Positions 27,105 through 36,226 of a stretch of DNA of 64,000 bases are shown one piece after another. Both the position numbers and the translations under genes were made by a program. Position 1 is the first letter of the stretch, and every line of letters starts with the position of its first letter. The notes beneath the pieces are model-generated. The model did no database searches. It saw nothing but the letters and a program-made list of their open reading frames with translations, and had not been told where the DNA came from. This stretch comes from Streptomyces asoensis (GTDB lineage: Bacteria; Actinomycetota; Actinomycetes; Streptomycetales; Streptomycetaceae): contig NZ_CP049838.1 in the NCBI RefSeq assembly GCF_013085465.1, positions 1,488,001-1,552,000 on the forward strand, in the 5' to 3' direction.

Positions 27105-30100
27105 GCGCCGTCGACGAGGGCGCGCTGCGCCGTCTGATCGCGGAACGGGTCGCCGCCTGGAACGGCACCGGCGACGACGTACCGATGGACCTGCCGCTGG
27201 CCGACCTCGGCATGTCCTCACGGGACGCGGTCGGCCTGGCCGGGGAACTGTCCCGGCTGACGGGCCGCGAGCTGCCGGCGACGCTGCTCTGGTCGGCGCC
27301 CACGCTGGAGGCTCTGGTGGCGCAGCTGAGTGGCCCGGCGGCACGGCACCTCCCCGCGCCGCCGGCGGCCCCTCCCCCGGCGGCGCTCGACGAGCCCGTC
27401 GCGGTCATCGGGGTCGGGTGCCGGCTGCCCGGCGGGGTGCGTGGCCCGGCCGACTACTGGCGGCTGCTGGGCGACGGGACCGACGCGATCGGGCCGGTCC
27501 CGGCGGACCGGTGGCGGGACTTCACCGCCTTCCCGCCCGCCGACGCGCCCGCGTACGGCGGCTACCTCGACGACATCGCCGGGTTCGACGCCGACTTCTT
27601 CCGCATCACACCGCGCGAGGCCACGGTGATGGACCCGCAGCAGCGGATGCTCCTGGAGGTCGTCCACGAGACGCTCGACCACGCCGCCGTCCCGGCCGCC
27701 ACCCTCGCCGGCTCGGCCACCGGCGTCTTCGTCGGCGTCTGCTCCCCGGAGTACGGACAGCTCACCGGCGCCCGAGCGGCCGCCGTCGATCCATGGGCCC
27801 CGGCGGGCGCGGCGCTCGGTGTGACCGCGGGCCGGCTGGCGTACGTCCTGGACACCCGCGGGCCGAGCATGGCCGTCGACACCGCTTGTTCGTCCTCGCT
27901 CGTCGCCGTGCACCACGCCTGTGTCAGTCTGCGCACCGGCGAGAGCGACCTGGCGATCGCCGCCGGGGTCAACCTGCTCCTGTCGCCCGTCGTCGGCGTC
28001 GCGTTCGCGCGGGCGGGCGCCCTCGCGCCGGACGGCCGCTGCAAGCCGTTCGCCACGGCGGCCGACGGCATCGGGCGCGGCGAGGGATGCGCGGCCGTGC
28101 TGCTGAAACGGCTGTCCGACGCCGAGCGCGACGGTGACCGCGTCCTCGCGGTCGTCCGCGCCACCGCCGTGAACTCCGACGGCCGCTCCAACGGCCTCCT
28201 CGCCCCCAACCCGGCGGCGCAGCAGGCCCTGTTGAGCACCGCCTACGCGCGGGCCGGGCTGGCCCCGGCGCATATCGACTACGTCGAGGCGCACGGCACC
28301 GGCACCCCGCTCGGCGACCCGATCGAGGCGGGCGCGCTCGACACGGTCCTGGGCCCGGGCCGCGACCGCGACCAGCCGCTGCTGCTCGGCTCCGTCAAGG
28401 GCAACCTCGGGCATCTGGAGTCCGCGGCGGGCATCGCGGGCCTGGTGAAGACGGTCCTCGCGCTGCATCACGACCGCGTTCCGCCGTCGCTGCACTGCGC
28501 GCACGGCAGCGCCCTGGACGGCGTACGACTGCGGGTGGTGACCGAGCCCGAGCCCTGGCCCCGCTACGGCGGCACGGCCACCGTGGGGGTGTCGGCCTTC
28601 GGGTTCGGCGGTACCAACGCCCATGCCGTACTGGAGGAATGGCGGCCCGACACGCTGCCGCCACCCCCGGCCGAGGAACCGGCCGCCCGGCTGCACCTGC
28701 TGTCCGACGTCGACACCGAGCGGGTCCGGGACACCGCGGCCCGGCTCGCCGGGTGGCTCCGCACGCCCGGGGGGCGCGCCGCCCGTCCGGCCGACGTGGC
28801 CCGTACGCTCGCCGGACGCACTGGGCGCGGGCCGGTACGCGCCGCCGTGGTCGCCCATGACCGGGAGGAACTGGCCGACGCGCTGGGCGCGTTGGCGCAG
28901 GACCGGCCGCACGCGCGGGTGCTGACCGGCGACCGCGATCGGGTCGGGCGCGGTCCGGTGTGGGTGTTCTCCGGGTACGGCAGCCAGTGGCCCGGCATGG
29001 GGCGTCGCCTGCTGGCCGAGGAACCGGCCTTCGCGGCCGCCGTGGAGAAGCTCGACGCGCAGCTCGCCGTCGCATGCGGCTTCTCGCTCCACGACCAGCT
29101 GGCCTCCGGAGCGGCGCTCGACCGTGTGGAGATCGCCCAACCCGTGCTGTTCGGGCTCCAGTTGGCGCTCGCCGAGTTGTGGCGCTCGTACGGCGCCGAA
29201 CCGGCGGCCGTGATCGGTCACTCCCTGGGCGAGGTGGCCGCCGCCGTCTGCGCGGGTGCCCTGGACGTGTCGGACGCGGCCCGGGTCGTCGCCGTGCGGG
29301 CCCGGCTGCTGGGCGGGTTGCACGGCGGCGCGATGGCCGTCGTCGACCTGGACGACGGCGAACTGGCCGACCTGGAGCGCGACTTCCCGGGCGTCCGGGT
29401 CGCCGTCCACTCCTCGCCCCGGCAGAAGGTCGTCACCGGGGACGAGGAGGCGGTCACCCGGCTCGTGCGCCGACTCGAGGAGCGGGGCCGCGCCGCCCGG
29501 GCCTTGCGGGTCGTCGGCGCCGGACACTCGCCCCAGGTGGACCCGCTGCTGCCGGAGCTCACCGACGCCCTGTTCGACGTCGGGGGCAGGCCCGCGCGCG
29601 TCCCGGTCTACTCCACCGTCCTCGACGACCCGCGCGGCGACTGCCGGTTCGACGCCGCCCACTGGGCCGCCAATCTGCGCCGTCCCGTGCGCCTGGACCG
29701 GGCCCTCGCGGCGGCCGCCGCCGACGGCCACACCGCCTTCGTCGAGATCTCGCCACATCCGGTCCTGGCCCGGCCGGTGACCGACACGGTGCCCGGCGCC
29801 CTCGCGGTGGGCACCCTGCGCCGCGGCGCGGACGGCTGCGCCGGGTTCCTCTCGGAGCTGGGCACCCTGTACGCGGCCGGCCTGCCCCTGCCGCGGCCGC
29901 CCGGCCGGGTCGTCGACATGCCCGCACCGCGCTGGCGGCACGCCCGGTACTGGTGGACGGACGGCCGGGCCCCCGTCGCGCCGCCGGCAGTGGCGGCGGG
30001 GCGATGGGCCGAGCCCTCCGCACCGGGCGAGGAGGCCGACGCACCGGGCGAGGAGGCCGACAGCCCGGGTGAGGAGACCGACGGCCCGGTCTCGATCGCC

Positions 30101-31207
30101 GCCCGCCTCAGCCACCACATCGCCGCCGTCACCGGCCACCCGACGGCCCGCGTCACGCCTGCCACGGCGCTGGCCGACCTCGGCCTGGACTCGCTGATGG
30201 CCGTCCGTATCCGCACAGCCCTGGAACGCGAGTTCCGGATCGACCTGCCGTTGCGCGACCTGCTCGGCTCCGCCACCGTCGACGAGGTGGCCGACCGCAT
30301 CCGACAGGCCCTTCCCGCAACGGCGACTGCGACTGCGACTGCGGTTGCGGTTGCGGTTGCCAGGGACGAGGGGGAGGGGCCCTCACCGCTGCGGGCCCTG
30401 CGCACCGCCGGCTCCCGGCCGCCGCTGTTCCTGTTCCACGCGGCCGGTGGCCGCGCCGACGTCTACCGCGCACTCGCCGAACGGCTCGGGGACGACCGTC
30501 CGGTGCACGGGCTGGAACGGCTGGAGGACGCCCGTACCGTGCCGGAGAAGGCACGCCGCTATGCCGAGGCGATCACCGCCGCCCATCCCGACGGGCCTCT
30601 TCTGCTGGGCGGTTGGTCCTTCGGCGGCTTCCTCGCCCAGGAGACGGCCCGACAGCTCACCTCCGTCGGACGGGCCGTGCCGCTCGTCGTGCTCATCGAC
30701 TCGGTGCGGCCCCTCCTCCGACCCGACCGTAGGCAGGCCGACCGGCTCCGCGCGCACTTCACGGGCTTCGCCCGGCACGTCGCCGACACCTACGGGGTGC
30801 GGCTGCGGCTGCCGTACGACGAACTCGTGGCGATGGACGACGACCGCGAGCGCATCGACCTCGTGCTGCGGACCCTGCGCGGCGCCGTCGAGGTACCGGC
30901 CGCCGCGCTGGAGCACCAGCGTGCCTCCTACCTGGACCTGAGGGTCGGGGAGGCCCACCGTCCGGGCCGCCACGACGGCCGCGTGGTCCTGTACCGGGCC
31001 ACCGAACCGGCTCCGCACACCGTGCGCGACCCGGCCTACGAACGCGACGACGAGACCCTCGGCTGGGACGAGGTGTGCCCGCGTCTGACGGTCGTACCGG
31101 TCCCGGGGCACCACCTCTCGCTGCTCGACCCGCCGCACGTGGACGAGATCGCCGCCCATCTGCGGCAGGTGCTCGCCACGCCGAGCGGACCCGCTGAACC
31201 GGACTGA
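27101..31207 (+). CDS. Pks13-like polyketide synthase (ACP-KS-AT-ACP-TE)
   Basis: A 1368-residue single-module synthase. Domains: N-terminal ACP (1-80, phosphopantetheine Ser40 in DLGMSSRDAV); ketosynthase (about 100-515; Cys263 in VDTACSSSL, His in EAHGTGTPLGDP and KGNLGHLES); acyltransferase (about 620-930; Ser708 in GHSLGEV); C-terminal ACP (about 1000-1075, Ser1031 in DLGLDSLMAV); thioesterase (about 1110-1360; Ser1173 in GGWSFGG, Asp 27 residues later in LIDSV, His in PGHHLSLL). There is no reductive domain, so the product is a beta-keto acyl chain. The domain order equals mycobacterial Pks13 (about 1730 residues), which condenses a FAAL-activated fatty acid with a carboxyacyl unit. Linkers contain EEADAPG and TATAVAVA repeats. 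Condensing substrates are inferred. Confidence 0.95.
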   Translation: MSAVDEGALRRLIAERVAAWNGTGDDVPMDLPLADLGMSSRDAVGLAGELSRLTGRELPATLLWSAPTLEALVAQLSGPAARHLPAPPAAPPPAALDEPVAVIGVGCRLPGGVRGPADYWRLLGDGTDAIGPVPADRWRDFTAFPPADAPAYGGYLDDIAGFDADFFRITPREATVMDPQQRMLLEVVHETLDHAAVPAATLAGSATGVFVGVCSPEYGQLTGARAAAVDPWAPAGAALGVTAGRLAYVLDTRGPSMAVDTACSSSLVAVHHACVSLRTGESDLAIAAGVNLLLSPVVGVAFARAGALAPDGRCKPFATAADGIGRGEGCAAVLLKRLSDAERDGDRVLAVVRATAVNSDGRSNGLLAPNPAAQQALLSTAYARAGLAPAHIDYVEAHGTGTPLGDPIEAGALDTVLGPGRDRDQPLLLGSVKGNLGHLESAAGIAGLVKTVLALHHDRVPPSLHCAHGSALDGVRLRVVTEPEPWPRYGGTATVGVSAFGFGGTNAHAVLEEWRPDTLPPPPAEEPAARLHLLSDVDTERVRDTAARLAGWLRTPGGRAARPADVARTLAGRTGRGPVRAAVVAHDREELADALGALAQDRPHARVLTGDRDRVGRGPVWVFSGYGSQWPGMGRRLLAEEPAFAAAVEKLDAQLAVACGFSLHDQLASGAALDRVEIAQPVLFGLQLALAELWRSYGAEPAAVIGHSLGEVAAAVCAGALDVSDAARVVAVRARLLGGLHGGAMAVVDLDDGELADLERDFPGVRVAVHSSPRQKVVTGDEEAVTRLVRRLEERGRAARALRVVGAGHSPQVDPLLPELTDALFDVGGRPARVPVYSTVLDDPRGDCRFDAAHWAANLRRPVRLDRALAAAAADGHTAFVEISPHPVLARPVTDTVPGALAVGTLRRGADGCAGFLSELGTLYAAGLPLPRPPGRVVDMPAPRWRHARYWWTDGRAPVAPPAVAAGRWAEPSAPGEEADAPGEEADSPGEETDGPVSIAARLSHHIAAVTGHPTARVTPATALADLGLDSLMAVRIRTALEREFRIDLPLRDLLGSATVDEVADRIRQALPATATATATAVAVAVARDEGEGPSPLRALRTAGSRPPLFLFHAAGGRADVYRALAERLGDDRPVHGLERLEDARTVPEKARRYAEAITAAHPDGPLLLGGWSFGGFLAQETARQLTSVGRAVPLVVLIDSVRPLLRPDRRQADRLRAHFTGFARHVADTYGVRLRLPYDELVAMDDDRERIDLVLRTLRGAVEVPAAALEHQRASYLDLRVGEAHRPGRHDGRVVLYRATEPAPHTVRDPAYERDDETLGWDEVCPRLTVVPVPGHHLSLLDPPHVDEIAAHLRQVLATPSGPAEPD

Positions 31208-31216
31208 GGAGCCGCC

Positions 31217-32161
31217 ATGCCGCAGCACACCGCCCGACCGTCCCGACGCGCCGTCACCAGGGCCGCGGCGGCCACCGGCCTGGCCGCCCTGTTCGGCGCC
31301 ACCGCCGCCACGGCACACGCCCGGGCCGCGACCCGGCTGGGGCCGCGGACCTTCGACGTGTCCGTGTCCTCCGCCGCGCTGGGCCGCAGCGCGCCGGTCC
31401 GACTGATCCTGCCGTCGGACTTCGACGCCCGGCCCACGCGGAGCTACCCCGTCCTGTATCTCCTGCACGGCGCCCACGACGACTACACGTCCTGGACCCG
31501 GGAGACGGACATCGAGGCCTTCACCGAGGGCCGCGACCTGATCGTGGTCATGCCGGACGCGGGCCCCACGGGCATCCCGACCGCATGGCGCGGCGGCCCC
31601 GACTACGAGACCTTCCAGCTCCAGGAGGTCCCGGCGCTGCTGGCCCGCGACTACCGGGCGTCCGGCGTGCGGGCCGTCGCCGGGGTCTCCACCGGAGGCT
31701 ACGGCGCGATGGCGCACGCGGCCCGCCACCCGGGCACGTTCACCGCCGCGGCCTCCTACAGCGGCATCCTCGACACCACCGCCCCCGGCGTGCCCGCTCT
31801 CCTGGACGCCATCGTGGCCCGCGAGAACCTGGCCCCGCACTCGCTCTGGGGCAGTCCGCTGCTCAACGCCCTCACCTGGCGCGACTTCAACCCGCGCGCC
31901 CGGGCCGCCGGGCTGCGCGGCACTCCCCTGTACGTCTCCAGCGGCAGTGGGGTGGTCGGCGGCATCGGCGACTGGCTGCCCGAGGCGCTGGAGAGCACCC
32001 TGTGGCCCTCCGCGCACGGCTTCACCGACCTCCTCGCGCTCCTCGGCATCCCGGCCACCACCCACTACTACGCGGGAGGAGGACACAGCTGGACCTACTG
32101 GAAGCGGGAGTTCACCGCCTCGTGGCCGATGCTCGCCGGTGCGCTGGGGGTGCCGGAGTGA
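31217..32161 (+). CDS. Secreted PF00756 esterase (antigen 85/esterase-D family)
   Basis: A 314-residue exported alpha/beta hydrolase beginning 9 bases after the PKS stop, with GAGGAG upstream. The N-terminus PSRRAVTRAAAATGLAAL is a plausible twin-arginine signal, with cleavage near AHA-RAA. The nucleophile elbow is GVSTGGYGAM; the late His is in GGGHSWTYWKREF. Family PF00756 contains the mycobacterial antigen-85 mycolyltransferases as well as simple esterases, so sequence alone does not prove acyl transfer. Its position directly after a Pks13-like synthase suggests that it moves or releases the lipid product outside the membrane. Confidence 0.88.
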   Translation: MPQHTARPSRRAVTRAAAATGLAALFGATAATAHARAATRLGPRTFDVSVSSAALGRSAPVRLILPSDFDARPTRSYPVLYLLHGAHDDYTSWTRETDIEAFTEGRDLIVVMPDAGPTGIPTAWRGGPDYETFQLQEVPALLARDYRASGVRAVAGVSTGGYGAMAHAARHPGTFTAAASYSGILDTTAPGVPALLDAIVARENLAPHSLWGSPLLNALTWRDFNPRARAAGLRGTPLYVSSGSGVVGGIGDWLPEALESTLWPSAHGFTDLLALLGIPATTHYYAGGGHSWTYWKREFTASWPMLAGALGVPE

Positions 32162-32283
32162 TGTCGGTGCAGCCGGGGCACGGAACGGAGCGCAGGGGGC
32201 GTCCGTCCAACACAGGACGTCCCCCTCGTCCCACGGGCAACAGCGCGTGGGCGAGCCGCCTCCGGGTGAAAGGAGTGTCCGTC

Positions 32284-33492
32284 GTGGCTGTGCCCACCCC
32301 GCGCGGCGTGCCCACCGATCCCGGGACCGTTTCGGTTCCGCCCGATCTGGCCGAGTTACTGCGCGCCCAGTTGGAGGGCGTCGCCGACGAGGTGGAGGAG
32401 GAGGTCCGACGGCAGGTGCCCGAGTACGCGCGGCCGGCCGACGGGACCTACGGCCGCAATCTCCGGGCCGGAGTGGTGCAGGCGCTCACGTTGTTCGTCG
32501 ACCACATCGCCGACCCGCGCGGCCACGGAGCCGCCATCGCCGCGACGTACTACGAACTCGGGCGCGGCGAGGCACTCGAGGGCCGCAGTCTGGACGCGTT
32601 GCAGTCCGCGTTACGGGTGGGCGGGCTGCACGCCTGGCGGCTGATGAGCCGTACGGCGGAGGAACTCGGGCTGGACTCGACGGTCGTCGCCGCACTCGGC
32701 GAACTGGCGTTCCGGACCGTGCACGAGGTCGCGGAGGCAGCAGCCGCGGGCTACGCGGAGGCACGGTCACACAACACGGACGAGCTGGAACGGCGCCGCC
32801 GACGCCTGCTCGATCTGCTGCTGGGCGACGGACCGGTGTCCCCGGAGGCGGTGCAGGACCTGGCGCACGGAGCACGCTGGCGGGTGCCGTCACGGGTCGC
32901 CGTCGTCACGCTGGCGGCCACCGCGGACCCGCATGCTGCGGACGGGCCACCGGCGATGCCCGGGGCGCTGATGGACATGGGGTCACGGCCGCCGCGCGTG
33001 CTGGTGCCGGACCCGGAGGGCTCCGGGCGGTTCGGCGGCCGGTCGTTCCTGCTGGGCCTCCAGGGCCGCCCGGCGGCGATCGGCCCGACGGTCCCCGTCA
33101 CCGAGGCCGCGCAGTCGCTGCGCTGGGCCACGCGGGCGCTGGGGCTGATGGGGCGCGGGATCCTGCCCCGGCAGGGCGTGGTGCGGTGCGACGACCACCT
33201 GTCGGCCCTGTTGCTGTACAGCGACGAGCCGCTGCTCGCCCACCTGCGGACGCGGGCCCTCAGGCCCCTCGACGCCGCTTCCGAGGGACAGCGCGCCCGG
33301 CTGGCCGAGACGCTGCTGGCCTGGCTGCTCAGCGGCAGCAACGTGCCCGATGTCGCCGCCCGGCTCCACATCCATCCGCAGACGGTCCGCTACCGCCTGC
33401 GCCAGCTGGAGAAGCTCTTCGGCGACGCCCTGCACGACCCCGGCGCCCGCCTGGATCTGATCCTGGCCCTGCGCTCCGCGAACTACTCCTGA
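32284..33492 (+). CDS. PucR/CdaR-type transcriptional regulator
   Basis: A 402-residue regulator with a helical N-terminal sensor (LRAGVVQALTLFVDHIADP...) and a C-terminal PucR-type helix-turn-helix, LLAWLLSGSNVPDVAARLHI followed by HPQTVRYRLRQLEKLFG. I chose GTG 32284, 8 bases after AAAGGAG; the open frame continues far upstream inside the esterase gene but without support. It follows the esterase by 122 bp on the same strand and sits between it and the cutinase gene, making it the obvious candidate regulator of the lipid locus, although no target site is proven. Confidence 0.88.
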   Translation: MAVPTPRGVPTDPGTVSVPPDLAELLRAQLEGVADEVEEEVRRQVPEYARPADGTYGRNLRAGVVQALTLFVDHIADPRGHGAAIAATYYELGRGEALEGRSLDALQSALRVGGLHAWRLMSRTAEELGLDSTVVAALGELAFRTVHEVAEAAAAGYAEARSHNTDELERRRRRLLDLLLGDGPVSPEAVQDLAHGARWRVPSRVAVVTLAATADPHAADGPPAMPGALMDMGSRPPRVLVPDPEGSGRFGGRSFLLGLQGRPAAIGPTVPVTEAAQSLRWATRALGLMGRGILPRQGVVRCDDHLSALLLYSDEPLLAHLRTRALRPLDAASEGQRARLAETLLAWLLSGSNVPDVAARLHIHPQTVRYRLRQLEKLFGDALHDPGARLDLILALRSANYS

Positions 33493-33564
33493 TGGCCGAA
33501 CCACCCCTGATGGCCACCGGCACCACCCGGGCCCGGGCCCACTCACCACGGAACAAAAACAAGC

Positions 33565-33580
33565 GGAATTTCTGAATTCC
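33565..33580. promoter_or_regulatory. Inverted repeat upstream of the cutinase gene
   Basis: GGAATT and AATTCC, separated by 4 bases, form a perfect 6-bp inverted repeat in an unusually AT-rich 60-bp stretch, about 90 bases before the cutinase ATG and 73 bases after the regulator stop. It could be an operator for the adjacent PucR-type regulator. Function inferred from position only. Confidence 0.3.
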
Positions 33581-33670
33581 CGTCCATAACACCCGGCCAG
33601 GAAACGCGAATACCTTCGGGACTGTCCTTTTCATCAGGCGCTTCACGCGCCCCACCCGCAAAGGATCCCC

Positions 33671-34312
33671 ATGCGTATCCGCTTGTGTCTCGCCGCGCTC
33701 TCCCTCGTCGGCGGGGCGGGACTCGTCACTCTCTCGACACCCACCGCAACCGCCGCCACCTGCTCGGACATTGACGTCGTGGCCGCTCGCGGCACCTTCG
33801 AACCGGGCACGCTCGGCCTGATCGTCGGCGACCCGGTGTTCTCCGCACTCCAGAAGAAACTGACAGGCAAAAGCCTGTCCAGCTACGCGGTGAACTATCC
33901 CGCAGACCTTTCCCTGACATCGGCCGCGCAGGGAAACGCGGATCTGGTGAACCACGTCAAGGCGCAGGCGACGGCCTGCCCGAATCAGCGTTTCATTCTC
34001 GTCGGATATTCGCAGGGCGCGAATGTCGTCGACAATTCCATCGGCATCAGCAGTGCCGGCGCGGTGGTCGGCAGCCCCATCGTCGCGACCCTCCCCACGG
34101 CGGTCGAGCCGAAGGTCGCCGCGGTCCTGCTGTTCGGCAACCCGATCCGGGCCCTCGGCAAGAGCGTCACCGGCACCTACCAGAGCCGCACCATCGACTT
34201 CTGCGCCACCGGTGACCCCATCTGCGAGAACGGCGGCGACGACGTACTGGCGCATCTCGGCTACACCTCCGACGCCACCGCGGCGGCCACGTTCGCCGCC
34301 GGCAAGGTCTGA
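33671..34312 (+). CDS. Secreted cutinase-family serine esterase
   Basis: A 213-residue cutinase (PF01083). Signal peptide: MRIRLCLAALSLVGGAGLVTL, with cleavage near ATA-ATC. Mature features: the first Cys in ATCSDIDVVAARGTFEPG, the nucleophile in FILVGYSQGANVV, and the C-terminal catalytic Asp region FCATGDPICENGGDD followed by His in VLAHLGY; four Cys can form the two cutinase disulfides. AAAGGA lies 8-9 bases before the ATG. A cutinase-like protein (Rv3802c) also sits beside pks13/fadD32 in Mycobacterium tuberculosis. Substrate could be cutin, polyesters or a lipid ester made by the upstream operon. Confidence 0.93.
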   Translation: MRIRLCLAALSLVGGAGLVTLSTPTATAATCSDIDVVAARGTFEPGTLGLIVGDPVFSALQKKLTGKSLSSYAVNYPADLSLTSAAQGNADLVNHVKAQATACPNQRFILVGYSQGANVVDNSIGISSAGAVVGSPIVATLPTAVEPKVAAVLLFGNPIRALGKSVTGTYQSRTIDFCATGDPICENGGDDVLAHLGYTSDATAAATFAAGKV

Positions 34313-34337
34313 CCGCACCGGCACACCAGCACACGGC

Positions 34338-34367
34338 AGGGCCCGGGAGGAGATCCTCCCGGGCCCT
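34338..34367. terminator. Bidirectional terminator hairpin
   Basis: A perfect 14-bp inverted repeat (agggcccgggagga / tcctcccgggccct) with a two-base centre lies between the convergent cutinase and hydrolase genes. No T-run, as usual in streptomycetes; it can serve both strands. Confidence 0.85.
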
Positions 34368-34387
34368 TCGGACGTGTGACGCGACGG

Positions 34388-36109
34388 CTATCGGGGAGTG
34401 CGGGCGAACGACGAGAGAGCTCCGGACACGGGTTCGGGCAGCCCGTTGTTCTGTTCCGGCGCCGCGGTCAGCACGTCGAGGTGCTGGTAGCCCGCGGCGA
34501 CGACGGGGTGCAGGTCGGCCGGGATGCGGCCCGCGAGCAGTCCGTCGCCCGCGAGCACCGTGAGCGTCGGATTGGCCGTCAGCCCTGTGGGATGTACGAC
34601 GAGTTTCCTCACCTGCGGTGAAGTGGCCAGCTGGATGTCGGTCACCAGTTTGGTCGGGAAGTACTGCTCGGTGAAGTCGAGCGGCTGCTCCGCCAGGCTG
34701 CGGGCCAGCTCCTGGAGATCGGTGACCTCCTTGCCCGCGTCGGTGAACGGCGTACCGTCGGCCGACCGGTACCCGGGGTCGTCGGCGTCGCCGACCCGGT
34801 CGTAGTCACGCCAGGTGTACAGCGGCCCGTGGGGCTGCGCGGGGATGGCCTTGTACCCGACGCCGAACAACCGCGTCGGCTGCGTGCCGCCGTTGGCCGC
34901 GGGGAAGCTCTTGTCCGTGACCGGCCCGCCGTCGAAGAAGCCCACACTGCTCTGGAGGAACGCCAGCGGTACGGAGTTGTCGTCCATCAGTGCCCCGAGC
35001 ACCGTGGCGTTGGTGAGCCGGAAGTCCTTCACCCCGGGTGAGCCGGTGAGGAAGGTGGCGGCGTCCTTCGAGAACAGGAAGCGGTTGGTGGCCTCGATGT
35101 TGATGCCGGAGGGCAGATAGGCCGGCAGGTCCGCCTCACCGTCCGCGTCGCGCACGGCGCCCAGGCCGGCGATGGCGAGCAGGGTCATGGTCTCCGGGTT
35201 GAGCAGCACCGGCGCGGACAGCGAGCGGGGCAGCACCCCGGTGTCGAGCCCCGCCTGCACCGCCGCATAGCCGAGCCCGATGTCCGGCAGGTCGGTGTCG
35301 TCGGGCAGGCTGCCGCTCAGGTCGGCCAGCGAGGTGGAGATCGTCGTGTCGAGGGCGAAGTAGCCGGCGCACTGGTTCTGTCCCGCGTCCGCCAGGGTGG
35401 TGGGGTCGCCGTCGAAGTCGGCCGCCGCGAAGTACCCGGTGACGACCCCGCCCAGCGAGTGTCCGCCGCACAGCACCTTGTTCCTGCGCAGGCCCTGGTC
35501 GGGCAGTTCGTGAACCAGCAGGTCGTATTCGTCCCGTACGGTCTGTTCGATGCCGAGCTTCGCCATCCACCCGAGCCGGTTGTCGCCGACGAAGCCCCCG
35601 AAGACCCGGCCGTCGACCTGCTTGGCCCGGTAGTAGTAGTCGACGGCGGTGTGCTGGTCGCCGGAAGCGATGCCGGTGCGGTCCTCCAGGCAGTTGGAGC
35701 GCCGGTCCAGGGCCCAGAACTCGATGTGCCGCCCCTGCGCGGCGGCCTTCGCGACCGTGCCGCGGGCCACACTGTCGAAGGCTCCGGCGCCCTCCAGGAT
35801 GCCCGGCTGGGCCACGAGGATCCGGTCGGCGTCGGCCGACGCCGCCGGTCCGTCGGCGGAGCGATAGCGCAGATACGACAGCTGGTCGCAGGCCGCCGGC
35901 CGGTCCCCGAAGGACCGCGGCAACGGCAGCTTCACCCGTACCACCGACTCGGTCACGCCGTCGGCCGGGTGCGTCGACGTCACGGGCGTCTCGGTCCGTG
36001 CGCCGTCTCCCTGAGCGTCCGGGGCGGCCGCGGTGAGCGCCCCCGTGGTCAGCAGCACCGCCAGCGCCGCGCCGCGCCACGTCCTTCCTCTGCTACGACT
36101 CGTGTTCAT
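34388..36109 (-). CDS. Secreted alpha/beta hydrolase (lipase-like)
   Basis: A 573-residue exported protein. The N-terminus has a basic region (NTSRSRGRTWR) and a hydrophobic core (GAALAVLLTTGALTAAA). The nucleophile elbow is VLCGGHSLGGVVTGYFAAADF, typical of lipases; a plausible late His lies in the C-terminal AAGYQHLDVLTAAPEQN. The ATG is at 36109. No closely related named enzyme is recognised. It is convergent with the cutinase gene and separated from it by a strong hairpin, so it is probably not part of the PKS operon, though it adds another secreted esterase to the region. Confidence 0.85.
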   Translation of the reverse strand: MNTSRSRGRTWRGAALAVLLTTGALTAAAPDAQGDGARTETPVTSTHPADGVTESVVRVKLPLPRSFGDRPAACDQLSYLRYRSADGPAASADADRILVAQPGILEGAGAFDSVARGTVAKAAAQGRHIEFWALDRRSNCLEDRTGIASGDQHTAVDYYYRAKQVDGRVFGGFVGDNRLGWMAKLGIEQTVRDEYDLLVHELPDQGLRRNKVLCGGHSLGGVVTGYFAAADFDGDPTTLADAGQNQCAGYFALDTTISTSLADLSGSLPDDTDLPDIGLGYAAVQAGLDTGVLPRSLSAPVLLNPETMTLLAIAGLGAVRDADGEADLPAYLPSGINIEATNRFLFSKDAATFLTGSPGVKDFRLTNATVLGALMDDNSVPLAFLQSSVGFFDGGPVTDKSFPAANGGTQPTRLFGVGYKAIPAQPHGPLYTWRDYDRVGDADDPGYRSADGTPFTDAGKEVTDLQELARSLAEQPLDFTEQYFPTKLVTDIQLATSPQVRKLVVHPTGLTANPTLTVLAGDGLLAGRIPADLHPVVAAGYQHLDVLTAAPEQNNGLPEPVSGALSSFARTPR

Positions 36110-36226
36110 AGCCGGACCGTAGGGCCGTGGAAGGCGGGGGCTCGGGAAGTGCTCACAAGAACGCAGCGCTCGACGGCGCGCTTGTCACCGGTCCGCAGAG
36201 AACGGGTCCGCGGTGTCGCGGCGCGG

